Position numbers and translations under genes: made by a program. The notes under the pieces were generated by a model. The model made no database searches. It was not told the DNA's origin and was given only the letters and a program-made list of their open reading frames with translations. A stretch of 64,000 bases of DNA. Origin: Nocardia anaemiae NBRC 100462. GTDB taxonomy: Bacteria; Actinomycetota; Actinomycetes; Mycobacteriales; Mycobacteriaceae. Shown piece by piece: positions 8,265-16,899 of the stretch (the stretch's first letter is position 1; each line of letters starts with the position of its first letter). The stretch is taken from NCBI RefSeq assembly GCF_001612725.1, contig NZ_BDAZ01000062.1:34315-98314 (forward strand). Direction: 5' to 3'.

Positions 8265-9236
8265 CTACAGCGGGCGCACTACCTCATCCAGCGGGCGCCG
8301 CGGCGTGCGTGGCACCTGCGCGGCACTCGTCGCGGCCCAGCCCATTCGAACGATCAGCTGTGGGAAACCGCTATCGGACAGCACATCCGCGCGCACCAAG
8401 TTACGTGTGCCCGGCAGCTCCAGCGGTTCGGTCAGCGGGCAGGTGGCCAAGCCGAAGGTGGTGGCGGCCAGGAGCACCGCGCTGGTGGCCTCTCCCGCCC
8501 GCAACCGGGACAGCGGATCGTCGGCGGCGGTGTGCACCATCAGTAGCACGCCGCGCTCTTCGAGGTCGTGGATCACCGCCTCGGTCAGGGTGGGACTATG
8601 GAATTCTCGGGTCAGCGGATCCACGGCGGTGACAGCACTGCGAGCAGGCACGCCCTCCGACGCGATATGCCGCCCGCTCCACAGTGCCAATTCGGTCTGG
8701 TAGGCGGCATCGTCGTGGTGCAGTCGCGCGGCTTCCTGAAATGCCTGCACCAGCCTGGTCCGGGTCGCACCGCCGACGACCTCGTGTACCAGTGCCCCCT
8801 CGGCGGCACCAGCTTCGGCGACATGCCGGGTATGCGTCGGCGGAACCTCCCAGGAGGTGACGCGCCGCCGATCGGTGCGTCGCCGGGAAATGGCTCTGGC
8901 CACCGTGATGACATCGGCGGTGGGTATGACCTCGGTGAATTCGATGGACGCGAGGTGTTGCGGCTTGGCCGGATTGGGGAACCGATGCACCACCGTGTGC
9001 CAGCCGAACGACCGTGCCGCCACTCGGAAATGATGCAACGCCGCCCCACAGCTGAGCAGCAGATCTCGCCCATCCGGGTCAGCCAGCGGCAACTGCCGGG
9101 TCTCATCGCTGTAGAGGTGCACCGTACGGTCGCCGACGCGCCATTGCCAGGGCTGGGTGTTGTGCACCGACGGTGCGCGCACGGCCAGCGCCAGCGCGGA
9201 ACGCACGGTATCGGGATCGGGATGCGCTTGGACCAT
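8265..9236 (-). CDS. Acg-family nitroreductase-like protein
   Basis: A 323-residue member of the Rv2032/Acg family, whose members consist of two degenerate nitroreductase halves. Visible signatures are LALAVRAPSVHNTQPWQWR near residue 18, LLSCGAALHHFRVAAR near 68, ISRRRTDRRRVTSW near 122, LSRLRAGEATSAVLL in the second half, and the TPRRPLDEV tail shared with the paralogues here. FMN binding and a role under hypoxia or nitrosative stress are known or proposed for the family; the substrate is unknown. The start is the ATG at 9236 with AGGAAAAGG just upstream. It follows the SHOCT gene by 31 bases on the same strand, forming a two-gene unit. Confidence 0.88.
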   Translation of the reverse strand: MVQAHPDPDTVRSALALAVRAPSVHNTQPWQWRVGDRTVHLYSDETRQLPLADPDGRDLLLSCGAALHHFRVAARSFGWHTVVHRFPNPAKPQHLASIEFTEVIPTADVITVARAISRRRTDRRRVTSWEVPPTHTRHVAEAGAAEGALVHEVVGGATRTRLVQAFQEAARLHHDDAAYQTELALWSGRHIASEGVPARSAVTAVDPLTREFHSPTLTEAVIHDLEERGVLLMVHTAADDPLSRLRAGEATSAVLLAATTFGLATCPLTEPLELPGTRNLVRADVLSDSGFPQLIVRMGWAATSAAQVPRTPRRPLDEVVRPL

Positions 9237-9267
9237 TGCCTTTTCCTTTCCTCCTCGAACCGAGAGG

Positions 9268-9540
9268 TCAACCGTTCGCCCTGCGGCTGGTGTGTCCACG
9301 CAGGGTTTCCAGTCGGCTCACGTACTCGTCGCGGTCGATCTCCCCGCGGGCGAATCGTTCGGCCAGCAACTGTTCGGCGGTCGGGGCATGGTGGATGGAT
9401 GGTCGGCCGTCGTAGGGCTGTACGGCGGATCGGACCAGCAGCACGAAGCCCGCGATCAGCAGTCCCCAGAACACCACCATCCCGAGGCCCATCCAGGCGT
9501 ATCCCCACCCGCTCATATCGTGGTCGTACCAGAACATCAT
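9268..9540 (-). CDS. Membrane-anchored SHOCT-domain protein
   Basis: 90 residues. A Trp/Met-rich transmembrane helix at about residues 12-38 (WMGLGMVVFWGLLIAGFVLLV) leads into a C-terminal SHOCT motif: AEQLLAERFARGEIDRDEYVSRLETL. SHOCT segments are short oligomerisation or peptide-binding modules at the ends of many bacterial membrane proteins. This protein is essentially one anchor plus SHOCT. It lies immediately upstream of the Acg-like gene and is probably co-transcribed. GAGGAG lies about 9 bases before the ATG at 9540. Confidence 0.8.
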   Translation of the reverse strand: MMFWYDHDMSGWGYAWMGLGMVVFWGLLIAGFVLLVRSAVQPYDGRPSIHHAPTAEQLLAERFARGEIDRDEYVSRLETLRGHTSRRANG

Positions 9541-9654
9541 CGTGCGCCATCTCCTCGAAGCGGGTCGGACGCTATGCCCGGCCCGATGCGTATTGTCGAA
9601 TCCAGCATGTGCTGCGGCCCTGCTACGGGGCAGGGGAGAAACGCTCTGCTTGCA

Positions 9655-9668
9655 GGGACGATGGTCAA
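9655..9668. promoter_or_regulatory. DosR-box-like site upstream of SHOCT/Acg unit
   Basis: GGGACGATGGTCAA keeps GGGAC and GTC arms and lies 115-128 bp before the ATG at 9540, between that gene and the acetyltransferase stop. Confidence 0.4.
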
Positions 9669-9679
9669 TCGGTCGATGA

Positions 9680-10150
9680 TCACAGGTGCACGCTGACTCG
9701 GGCGATACCGTCCTCGCGGTGCGCGGTCACAGGGAAATCGGCGTCGATGATGAGGCGCATCATCTTCGAATTGCTCGGCATGACATCGGCGACGAACCGC
9801 TCGATCCGCCGCTCCCGAGCCAGTGCCGCCAATTGGTGCAACAGTGCCGTGCCGATGCCGTGCTCCTGCACATCGTGGGCGACCACCAGCGCGACCTCCG
9901 CCGCCCTGGTGCCCGACAATGTCACGAAGTTCGCCACGCCGACGAGCCGAGCGTCGAGAAATGCGCCGACCGCGCCATGGGTGGAATCATCGCGAGCGAT
10001 CGCGTCCGCGACCTTGTCCAGGTGCTTCGGTGCGGGTGTGAAGAACCGAAAGATACTGTCCCGCTGGTCCATCTCGGCGTGAAGCTCCCGAATTGCCGCG
10101 GCGTCTTCGGCGGCGAGGCGACGGATGGTTATCGTCGGGGTGGCGGTCAT
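9680..10150 (-). CDS. GNAT-family N-acetyltransferase
   Basis: A 156-residue single GNAT domain. The acetyl-CoA-binding loop is visible as VVAHDVQEHGIGTALLHQL (Q/RxxGxG/A type), with an N-terminal TIRRLAAEDAAAIREL and the MPSNSKMMRL segment typical of motif B. The closest architecture is the catalytic domain of protein lysine acetyltransferases (Pat-like) without a cyclic-nucleotide domain. Small-molecule or protein targets cannot be told apart. The ATG at 10150 has GAGAGG 7 bases upstream. The gene follows the Mg-type ATPase on the same strand with a 126-bp gap. A DosR-like box lies about 140 bp upstream, inside the 3' end of the ATPase gene. Confidence 0.85.
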   Translation of the reverse strand: MTATPTITIRRLAAEDAAAIRELHAEMDQRDSIFRFFTPAPKHLDKVADAIARDDSTHGAVGAFLDARLVGVANFVTLSGTRAAEVALVVAHDVQEHGIGTALLHQLAALARERRIERFVADVMPSNSKMMRLIIDADFPVTAHREDGIARVSVHL

Positions 10151-10276
10151 GGCTGATCCTCTCGGGCGAATTGCTGACCGGTCCGGCGGGTGTGTCGAGT
10201 CCGGCTGGCAGGGGCATCGACGGTCGTCGTCTCCAGGGTCGCTGTTGTGGGGTGGGTCACCACAGTGCCGAAAGAC

Positions 10277-12976
10277 CTATCCGGCGGGCCTTTGGTCGAA
10301 TGCGCGTCCGGCTCGACGTCGGTGTCTGCGCGCGGTATGCCCCTGTCGGACAAGAGAGTTGGTTGTGCTGAAGCGTGCGGCGCGGCGCTCGATCCGGTGC
10401 CCGCTCGCGCGTGGCCGCTGTTCGCTCACCGGCGGCGGGGTGCGGAAGAACCGGCGCTTACCCAGTTCCGCGAGACCGAGATAGGCCACCACCATGATGG
10501 TCAAGGCCAAGAAGAAGCCGTCCGGTAGTGAACGGAAGCCCAGACTGTGTGCCAGTGGTGTAGCGGGTAGGACAGCGCCGATCCCGACCGCGGCGAGCGC
10601 AGCCGTCATGAGTGCCACGCTGGGGCGGCTGCGGAAGAATGGACTGCGCCGAGTGCGGATGACGAACAAAACCAGCGTCTGAGTCGCCAGGGATTCGACG
10701 AACCATCCCGTGTGGAACAACGTTTCATCGGCGTCGAACACCAATAGCATCACCGCGAAAGTCGCGAAATCGAACAGCGAGCTGATCGGACCGAACACCA
10801 GCATGAACCGGCGGATCAGGCCGATATCCCAGCGGGCGGGGCGGGCCAGCTGTTCCGGATCGACGGTATCGGTGGGGATCGCCAGTTGGCTGGTGTCGTA
10901 GAGCAGATTGTTGAGCAGGATCTGCGAGGGCAGCATCGGCAGGAAGGGCAGGAACGCGGAAGCTCCTGCGGCACTGACCATATTGCCGAAGTTGCTGGAG
11001 GTGCCCATCAGGACGTATTTCATGGTGTTGGCGAAGATGCGGCGGCCCTGCACGACACCGTCGGCGAGTACCTGTAGATCCTTCTCCAGCAGCACTACGT
11101 CGGCGGCGTCCTTGGCAACGTCGGTGGCCGAATCCACCGAGATGCCGACGTCGGCGGCATGCAGGGCGAGGGCGTCGTTGACGCCGTCGCCGAGAAAGGC
11201 GACATCGAGTCCCGCGCGGCGCTGCACGCGCACGATCCGCGCTTTCTGTTCAGGGTCGACGCGTGCGAAAATGGCTGTCGTCGTGATCTTTTCGGCGAGT
11301 TGGTGATCGTCGAAGCGGTCGATATCGGTGCCCGTCAGGACATCTCCCGGCGGTAGGCCGAGCTCGTCGCAGACCCGGGCGGCGACGGTCGGGTGGTCAC
11401 CGGTGATGACCTTGACGGTCACACCGAGTTCGGCCAGCCGGGCCAGTGCCACGCACGCGGAAGTCTTGGGTGGATCGAGGAATACCAGGAACCCGCGCAG
11501 GCGCAGCGCATTCTCATCGTCCGGTCGCAGTGAATTCCACCCTGGCGCCGGACGGTTGGCGACCGCCACGATGCGGTGCCCGGCGGCGAGTTCGGTGTCG
11601 AGGACAGCGTGGACGGTATTCGGTACGCCGGTGCAGCGTGACAGCACCGACTCCGGTGCGCCCTTCGTGATGATCGATCGACGGCCATCGGGATCTTCGG
11701 CGAGCACCGAGACCAGGCGCCGTTGATGATCGAAGGGCAGGACCGCGAGTCGGTCGTACTTCGCGGCCGAATCACGTGGTGCCGCAGTCGAATCCCACAG
11801 CGCGGTGTCCAGCGGCTCACCGCGGGTGAGTCGGCCCTCGCGCGCGAGCGCGTCCGTGCAGACCAGACCGAGCAGCATCGCTTCGTCGGAGGCCGAACCA
11901 TCCGGACCGACCGACCGCATGAACTCGAGGCGTCCCTCGGTCAGTGTTCCGGTCTTATCGGTGAAGAGTATCTCGATGTCGCCGAGGTCCTCGATGCACA
12001 CCAGCCGCTTGACGAGCACTTTGCCCCGGGCAAGCTGCCGGGATCCGGCGGCGAGACTGGTGGACACGACGGCGGGCAGCAACTGCGGTGAGATGCCCAC
12101 CGCGATCGCCAGTGAGAACAGCAACGCGTCCAGCAGTGGTCGCTGCAAGACCACGTTCACCGCGAAGATCCCGATCGTGAGCACGGCGGCGGTATACACC
12201 AGCAGCATGGAGAACTTGCGTAGGCCGATCTGGAATTCGGTATCCGGATGAGTTTCGCCCAGTCCCAGGGCAATTCGGCCGAATTCGGTGGCTGCGCCGG
12301 TCGCGACGACAACCCCGCGGCCGGATCCCGAACTCACCACCGTGCCCATCAGCGCACACGAATCCCATTCGGCCAGTGCGCTGTTCGCGGTTACCGGAGT
12401 GGTCGATTTCGCTGCGGCCGTCGACTCGCCCGTCAGCACCGATTCATCACAATGCAGCGCGGTGACCGAGATCAGCCGCAGGTCGGCCGGAACCAGTTCA
12501 CCGGCCCGCAAATCGACGATATCGCCCGGTGCCAACTCGACGATATCGACCGATCGCGGCCGCCCCGCACGCACGACGACTGCACGATGCCGGATCCGAT
12601 CGTGCAGACCTTCCGCGGCCTTCTCCGCACGATATTCGTTGCCCACCCCCAGGCCGACGGAGGCGGCGAGAATCAGCCCGATGATAACCGCGTTGGTGCG
12701 CTCACCGACGAAGAACGACACGACCGCGGTGAACGCAAGCAACAGCAGCAGCGGTGAACGCAACTGGCGCAACAACACCGGCGCCAGCCTGGCCTGATGG
12801 GTCCGCACCGCATTGGGTCCCCATCGGCGTAGACGGCCTGAACTCTCGTCCTCCGTCAGCCCGGCATCGGTGACCGCCAGTGCGGTAAGGACATCGGACG
12901 TCGGTAGCGCGGCGGCCGTGGCGGTCGACAGTGGTCGCACCGCCGCCGGCGGCAGTGTGCCGATGCCGGATTCCAT
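10277..12976 (-). CDS. Mg2+-type P-type ATPase (MgtA-like, P3B)
   Basis: An 899-residue ATPase. Signatures in order: N-terminal LTEDESSGRLRRWGPNAV, actuator CDESVLTGES, phosphorylation site EILFTDKTGTLTEGR, KGAPESVLSRC, FLGDGVNDALALHAADVG and VSSATDVAKDAADVV-like sequence, then a six-helix C-terminal half. The DALALH hinge is typical of MgtA/MgtB. M4 reads GISPQLLPAVV, with Gln where the family often has Glu. The C-terminal 60 residues are basic and unusual. Translation could begin at GTG 13006, but that start abuts the DosR-like box at 13013-13026. I prefer the ATG at 12976, about 40 bp downstream of the box, with leaderless or weak-site initiation. Mg uptake is a family inference. Confidence 0.85.
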   Translation of the reverse strand: MESGIGTLPPAAVRPLSTATAAALPTSDVLTALAVTDAGLTEDESSGRLRRWGPNAVRTHQARLAPVLLRQLRSPLLLLLAFTAVVSFFVGERTNAVIIGLILAASVGLGVGNEYRAEKAAEGLHDRIRHRAVVVRAGRPRSVDIVELAPGDIVDLRAGELVPADLRLISVTALHCDESVLTGESTAAAKSTTPVTANSALAEWDSCALMGTVVSSGSGRGVVVATGAATEFGRIALGLGETHPDTEFQIGLRKFSMLLVYTAAVLTIGIFAVNVVLQRPLLDALLFSLAIAVGISPQLLPAVVSTSLAAGSRQLARGKVLVKRLVCIEDLGDIEILFTDKTGTLTEGRLEFMRSVGPDGSASDEAMLLGLVCTDALAREGRLTRGEPLDTALWDSTAAPRDSAAKYDRLAVLPFDHQRRLVSVLAEDPDGRRSIITKGAPESVLSRCTGVPNTVHAVLDTELAAGHRIVAVANRPAPGWNSLRPDDENALRLRGFLVFLDPPKTSACVALARLAELGVTVKVITGDHPTVAARVCDELGLPPGDVLTGTDIDRFDDHQLAEKITTTAIFARVDPEQKARIVRVQRRAGLDVAFLGDGVNDALALHAADVGISVDSATDVAKDAADVVLLEKDLQVLADGVVQGRRIFANTMKYVLMGTSSNFGNMVSAAGASAFLPFLPMLPSQILLNNLLYDTSQLAIPTDTVDPEQLARPARWDIGLIRRFMLVFGPISSLFDFATFAVMLLVFDADETLFHTGWFVESLATQTLVLFVIRTRRSPFFRSRPSVALMTAALAAVGIGAVLPATPLAHSLGFRSLPDGFFLALTIMVVAYLGLAELGKRRFFRTPPPVSEQRPRASGHRIERRAARFSTTNSLVRQGHTARRHRRRAGRAFDQRPAG
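10286..10299. promoter_or_regulatory. DosR-box-like palindrome before acetyltransferase gene
   Basis: GGGCCTTTGGTCGA overlaps the last codons of the MgtA-like gene and lies 136-149 bp before the acetyltransferase start at 10150. Confidence 0.45.
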
Positions 12977-13012
12977 AACTCGATCGTCGTCGCGTCGGAC
13001 ATCCACGAGCCA

Positions 13013-13026
13013 GGGGCCAATGGCCC
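13013..13026. promoter_or_regulatory. DosR-box-like palindrome upstream of MgtA-like gene
   Basis: GGGGCCAATGGCCC is a strong palindrome 37-50 bp upstream of the ATG at 12976. This close spacing suggests a leaderless transcript or a start further inside the gene. Confidence 0.55.
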
Positions 13027-13079
13027 TGCACTCGCGGTCTTACGACGGCACCTTCTGGGCACCTGTTCGATTCGGCACG

Positions 13080-13652
13080 GCGGGCCGCCTCGATGAACAT
13101 CGCGGGATCAGATTTGCCGGGCAATGACATCCGCGCTGCATCGGTGCCATCGACGCGGACGGTGAACAGATCGGTGAGACCTGCGGCATCCACGATCGCG
13201 GCGCTGTTGCGGCTGGCGGTGACCAGCGCGGTTGGAATCTGGGCCGAGCGGAGCCGGGTGAGCAGGTCCTTGGCATCGGGGAATACCTGCGCCCCGGCGC
13301 GGCCCACCTCGGCGGCGAAAAGCAACTGCTTGCGGGCCGCAAGCCCCGCGACGGTCATCCGTTCAGGCGGGTCTTCCGGGGCGCCCTCTGACAGGGTGAT
13401 GCCGCGCGATCTGAGGAAGGAGCGGACGCCGTCTGTACGGACCCGCCCGTCGAGCCACTTGCGATAGTCCTGATCGGGGTCGAACGGCGGCTCGTCGGGG
13501 CCTGCTATCGCGGGCAAAATCTGATCGAACAGTGCCCGCCACGCGGCTGCGTGCACTGCTGCGGTGTCGGTGACCACGCCGTCCATATCGAAGATGACCG
13601 CACCGAACCCATTGGCGATGCGCCCGGTCGGCACCGGGAAATTTCGAGCCAC
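13080..13652 (-). pseudogene. HAD phosphatase/phosphoglucomutase-like gene, truncated
   Basis: From the GTG at 13652 the frame encodes a beta-phosphoglucomutase-like HAD domain: FGAVIFDMDGVVTDTA (motif I), a helical cap, TALVTASRNSA (motif II) and LPGKSDPAMFIEAARR (the lysine motif III region). The fourth motif is absent. After about 13085 the homology stops, although the frame stays open to 12702 across the MgtA-like gene with meaningless sequence. The N-terminal domain of the DosR-regulon trehalose-phosphatase-like Rv2006 (otsB1) has this form, so this may be a relic of an otsB1-type gene. A DosR-like box is 39-52 bp upstream. Confidence 0.75.
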
Positions 13653-13690
13653 ACAGCAGCTATGGTTCGCTTGACCAGTTGTGTCAGCTA

Positions 13691-13704
13691 GTGCCTTAGG
13701 TCCC
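13691..13704. promoter_or_regulatory. DosR-box-like palindrome upstream of HAD relic
   Basis: GTGCCTTAGGTCCC (GGGACCTAAGGCAC on the minus strand) lies 39-52 bp upstream of the GTG at 13652. The operator has outlived the gene it served. Confidence 0.5.
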
Positions 13705-13936
13705 GGTTGCGGCGGCGCTGGGCCTGGAACAAATGCCCACGGTGTGGCGGCGCCCATGGCGGCTTCCCCGCGCGGGTGAACGGGCGCCACCACAACTGCT
13801 TGAGTGTTCTGGTTGTCGTCGTGGTGGCTGTGTCCGTGGGCCTGGTGGTGCAGGGCTACCGGACGGGTGTCAGCGGTGCGAAGGCCGCCTGGCACGACCG
13901 GCTCGGATCGTAGGCAGCCGGGGCAGGATCGGGCTG

Positions 13937-14809
13937 TCAGTCCTGGGGGCGGGCGATGATCACGGGGCAGTCGGCCGCATGCAGGACGGCCTGGCTGGTG
14001 GAACCGAGGGTCATACCGGCGAAGCCGCCGTCGCCGTGGCTGCCGACCACGATCAGTTGTGCGCGTTCGGCGGCGGCGAGGATGCGTTTGGCGGGGCGGT
14101 CCTCGGTGACCACTCGCTGGACGCGGACATCGGGGTACTTCTCGGTGTAGCCCGCCAGGCTTTCGGCGAGCAGTTCTTCGGCCTCGTTCGCCATATCAGT
14201 GCGGGGGATATAGCGATTGAATTCGGACCAGGTGTGCACTGCTACGAGGGCCGCGCGCCGCCGCGACGCCTCATCGAAGGCGACGTCGAGGGCACGGATG
14301 CCGCCCGGGGAGCCGTCGACACCGATCACGACCGGGCCGAGCGCCCGCTCGGGGGCCACCGTCTCCGGGATCACCGCGACCGGGCAATGTGCGTGCCGGG
14401 CCAGTGAGGTGCTTACGGACCCAAGTAGTCCACGCCGGAACGCGCCGAGGCCGCGGGTGCCGACCACCACCAGCCTGGCCTCCTTGGATCGGTCGCACAG
14501 CACAGGGACCGGTGGTGCCTCGACAACGAATGTCTCGATATCGAGCGGGTGAATCGAATCCGATACGGCGACAGCGGTTTTGCGTGCGAGCCCGACCGCG
14601 GCGGCGCCGGCTTGGCGATAGACGTCGTAGTCGATCTGATTGAAGGCGATATTTGGTCCGTAGTCGACCGGTGCGCCGATCGCGTAGATGATGTGCAGAG
14701 GCGCGCCGTGTCGGGCTGCGTCGACGGCAGCCCACCGCACGGCTTCGACGGAGTCGGCGGATCCGTCGGCGCCGACGAGGACGGGCGGATTGACGGTATT
14801 GGTGGACAT
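13937..14809 (-). CDS. Universal stress protein, tandem USP domains
   Basis: 290 residues in two USP domains (about 8-145 and 155-288). Both ATP-loop motifs are visible: VVVGTRGLGAFRRGLLGSVS in the first and IVVGSHGDGGFAGMTLGSTS in the second (G-2x-G-9x-G-S/T), each followed by a HCPV-type strand. Proteins of this type (Rv1996, Rv2005c, Rv2623) are prominent DosR-regulon members; Rv2623 binds ATP and slows growth. The start ATG at 14809 (MSTNTVNPPV) has a weak GAGAAA upstream, while the longer frame to 14986 lacks homology. Two DosR-like sites occur about 180-215 bp upstream. It is transcribed alone between the HAD relic and devS. Confidence 0.9.
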   Translation of the reverse strand: MSTNTVNPPVLVGADGSADSVEAVRWAAVDAARHGAPLHIIYAIGAPVDYGPNIAFNQIDYDVYRQAGAAAVGLARKTAVAVSDSIHPLDIETFVVEAPPVPVLCDRSKEARLVVVGTRGLGAFRRGLLGSVSTSLARHAHCPVAVIPETVAPERALGPVVIGVDGSPGGIRALDVAFDEASRRRAALVAVHTWSEFNRYIPRTDMANEAEELLAESLAGYTEKYPDVRVQRVVTEDRPAKRILAAAERAQLIVVGSHGDGGFAGMTLGSTSQAVLHAADCPVIIARPQD

Positions 14810-14990
14810 GTGATTTCTCGGCTTTCTGGAGCGGATCGGCGCGGGCGCTTGATCACGTCGGCACCGACAACCACTGCGCCCGAGGCAATTCGATGCGGGA
14901 TCGCTACGATGCGACATGTGGTCATGGGCTGCTGTCGGTCCAACGATCGGGTACACGTAGGTTAGGAACTCTGCGGGATCCCGCACGCCT

Positions 14991-15024
14991 GTCCAAGGTC
15001 CCGAACCCGAGGGCCCAAAGGGGC
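14991..15024. promoter_or_regulatory. Pair of DosR-box-like sites between usp and devS
   Basis: GTCCAAGGTCCCGA (14991-15004) and GGGCCCAAAGGGGC (15011-15024) are two imperfect DosR-type palindromes with centres 20 bp apart. They lie downstream of the devS stop and upstream of the universal stress gene. Tandem boxes spaced by two helical turns are a known feature of strong DosR promoters. Confidence 0.5.
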
Positions 15025-15088
15025 ACGAAACTGAGGGCCAACGGCGGTGACTGCTCGCCTACCGCGCATATGGCCGCTGCACAGTATG

Positions 15089-16840
15089 TCAGGGCAGCGG
15101 CGCCGACCAGCGCAGCACTGTGCCACCACCGGGGCGGTTCTCGATGCTGAACGTACCACCCGCTTCCTTCGCCCGCGCCGCCATATTGGCCAATCCGCTG
15201 CGTCGCGCGATGTCATCGGGGACGCCGATGCCGTCGTCGGTCACCTCGATGCTGACGTCGTCACGCACTTTCAACTCCACCGATACGGTGCTCGCCGATG
15301 CATGCCGCACCACATTGCTCACGGCCTCGCGTAGCACCGCCTCGACGTCGTCAGACAGCGGTGGGGCGAGCACCGTCACCGGGCCTGCCAACCGCACGGT
15401 GGTGTGCAGCCCGGAATCCGCGGTCATATCGACGATGATCCCGTGCAGGTACTTGCGATATTTGGAGGAATCCGCGGTGGTATTGCTCTGCAGATCGAAG
15501 ATCGAATGGCGGATGTCCTGCACAATCGCCTGCACATCGTCAATCGTTGCCAGCAGCCGAGATCGCACCTCGGGCGCGCGAGCCCGCTGCGCGGTGCTCT
15601 GCAGCGATAGCCCGACGGCGAACAGCCGCTGGATGACGTGATCGTGCAGGCCTCGGGCGATCCGATCGCGGTCGGAGAGTACGTCGAGTTCGCGCATACG
15701 CTCCTGGGTTTCGGCCAACCGCAAGGCAAGTGCGGCTTGGTCGGCGATGGTGGCCATCATCGTTTGCGCCGCAGTGTCGAGCGGTGGCGCGTCGGCCGGA
15801 CGCAGGGTGGTGAGCACTCCGACGACGGAACGTCCGGCTCGCAGCGGGAGTATCAGCGCCGGGCCGAATTCAGGGGAGTCACTGAACGGGTCGTATGACA
15901 GTTTCTGGACCGACATAACCTGTCCGCGGCGAAACACTTCACCGGAGTTCGATGCCGCGACCGGTAGCCGTTGGCCGATGAGTTCATCGGCATCGAGGCC
16001 TGCTGCGGCGACCACCATCAACTCGGTGACCTCGTCGGCCGGGATATCGGGATCTTCAGGCAAGGCGATGAAGGTGCACGCCGATTCGGTCAGAGTGAGG
16101 GCTCGCTGGACGACGAGATCGAGAACCTCGTTCGATTCGGTGGCGACCAGCAGTTCGGTAGCCACATCCCTGGTCGCTTCGAGCCACTGCTGGCGGGCGC
16201 GGGACAGCTCATAGAGCCGGGCGTTCTCGATGGCGATGCCCGCGGCAGCTGCCAGGGCCCGCACCACTACCTCGTCGTCCTCGGTGAACTCCAGTCCGCC
16301 CGCTTTCTCGGTGAGGTAGAGGTTGCCGAACACTTCGTCACGGACTTGGACCGGAACGCCGAGGAACGTGTGCATCGGCGGGTGGTGTTCGGGGAAGCCG
16401 ACCGAGGAGGGATGATCCGAAAGGTTGGTCAGCCGAATGGGTTTCGGTTGTTGGATGAGCAGGCCAAGCACACCGTGCCCGCGTGGCAGGTCGCCGATCA
16501 GGACGCGGGTGCGGTCATCGATGCCCTCATACACGAATTCGGCGAGCTGATTGTTCGTCGGATCGGTCTCCCGCACACCCAGCGCTCCGTATTGCGCGTC
16601 GACCAGCTCAATGGCGCTGTGCACGATCGTGCGCAGTGTGTTGTCAAGATCCAGACCGGCGGTGACGACCAGCATGGCCTCCATCAACCGATCCATCCGG
16701 TCGCGCACATCTACGATCTGCGCAATGTGGTCCTGGACCTCCATGAGCAGTTCGCGCAGCCGCAGCTGAGACAGTGTGTCGGTCACGGGTGGCCGACTGC
16801 TGTGCGCCCCGGCCGAAGCCTGGCCTTCCATACCGGGCAT
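15089..16840 (-). CDS. devS: DevS/DosT-type sensor histidine kinase (GAF-GAF-HisKA_3-HATPase)
   Basis: 583 residues. GAF-A (about 55-208) contains GVPVQVRDEVFGNLYLTEKA and, just before it, FPEHHPPMH (residues 149-157), the position of the haem-ligating histidine of M. tuberculosis DosS/DosT. GAF-B spans about 225-375. The dimerisation/phosphorylation box DRIARGLHDHVIQRLF places the phosphate on His399. The HATPase has an EAVSNVVRHA N-box, DDGIGVPDD and a C-terminal RPGGGTVLRW. In mycobacteria DosS/DosT sense O2, NO, CO or redox through haem and phosphorylate DevR. The gene lies 59 bp downstream of devR on the same strand, so it is co-transcribed. Haem binding is inferred. Confidence 0.93.
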   Translation of the reverse strand: MPGMEGQASAGAHSSRPPVTDTLSQLRLRELLMEVQDHIAQIVDVRDRMDRLMEAMLVVTAGLDLDNTLRTIVHSAIELVDAQYGALGVRETDPTNNQLAEFVYEGIDDRTRVLIGDLPRGHGVLGLLIQQPKPIRLTNLSDHPSSVGFPEHHPPMHTFLGVPVQVRDEVFGNLYLTEKAGGLEFTEDDEVVVRALAAAAGIAIENARLYELSRARQQWLEATRDVATELLVATESNEVLDLVVQRALTLTESACTFIALPEDPDIPADEVTELMVVAAAGLDADELIGQRLPVAASNSGEVFRRGQVMSVQKLSYDPFSDSPEFGPALILPLRAGRSVVGVLTTLRPADAPPLDTAAQTMMATIADQAALALRLAETQERMRELDVLSDRDRIARGLHDHVIQRLFAVGLSLQSTAQRARAPEVRSRLLATIDDVQAIVQDIRHSIFDLQSNTTADSSKYRKYLHGIIVDMTADSGLHTTVRLAGPVTVLAPPLSDDVEAVLREAVSNVVRHASASTVSVELKVRDDVSIEVTDDGIGVPDDIARRSGLANMAARAKEAGGTFSIENRPGGGTVLRWSAPLP

Positions 16841-16899
16841 TCTTCCACGATCAATCCCACCGAGCCCGATCAGCGGCCGCGAATGGACTGGTCGGTCAC

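Noticed and set aside
8568..10082. 504-codon plus-strand frame
   Set aside because: It runs antisense across three well-supported minus-strand genes and has an Arg/Gly-rich composition with no motif.
12702..13079. C-terminal continuation of the HAD frame into the MgtA-like gene
   Set aside because: Homology to HAD ends at about 13085 and the continuation is a shadow of the ATPase N-terminus.
13707..13913. Plus-strand 68-codon frame with a hydrophobic stretch (LVVVVVAVSVGLVVQGY)
   Set aside because: Possibly a relic of a small membrane gene, but there is no start signal, the N-terminus is meaningless and the opposite strand is equally open.
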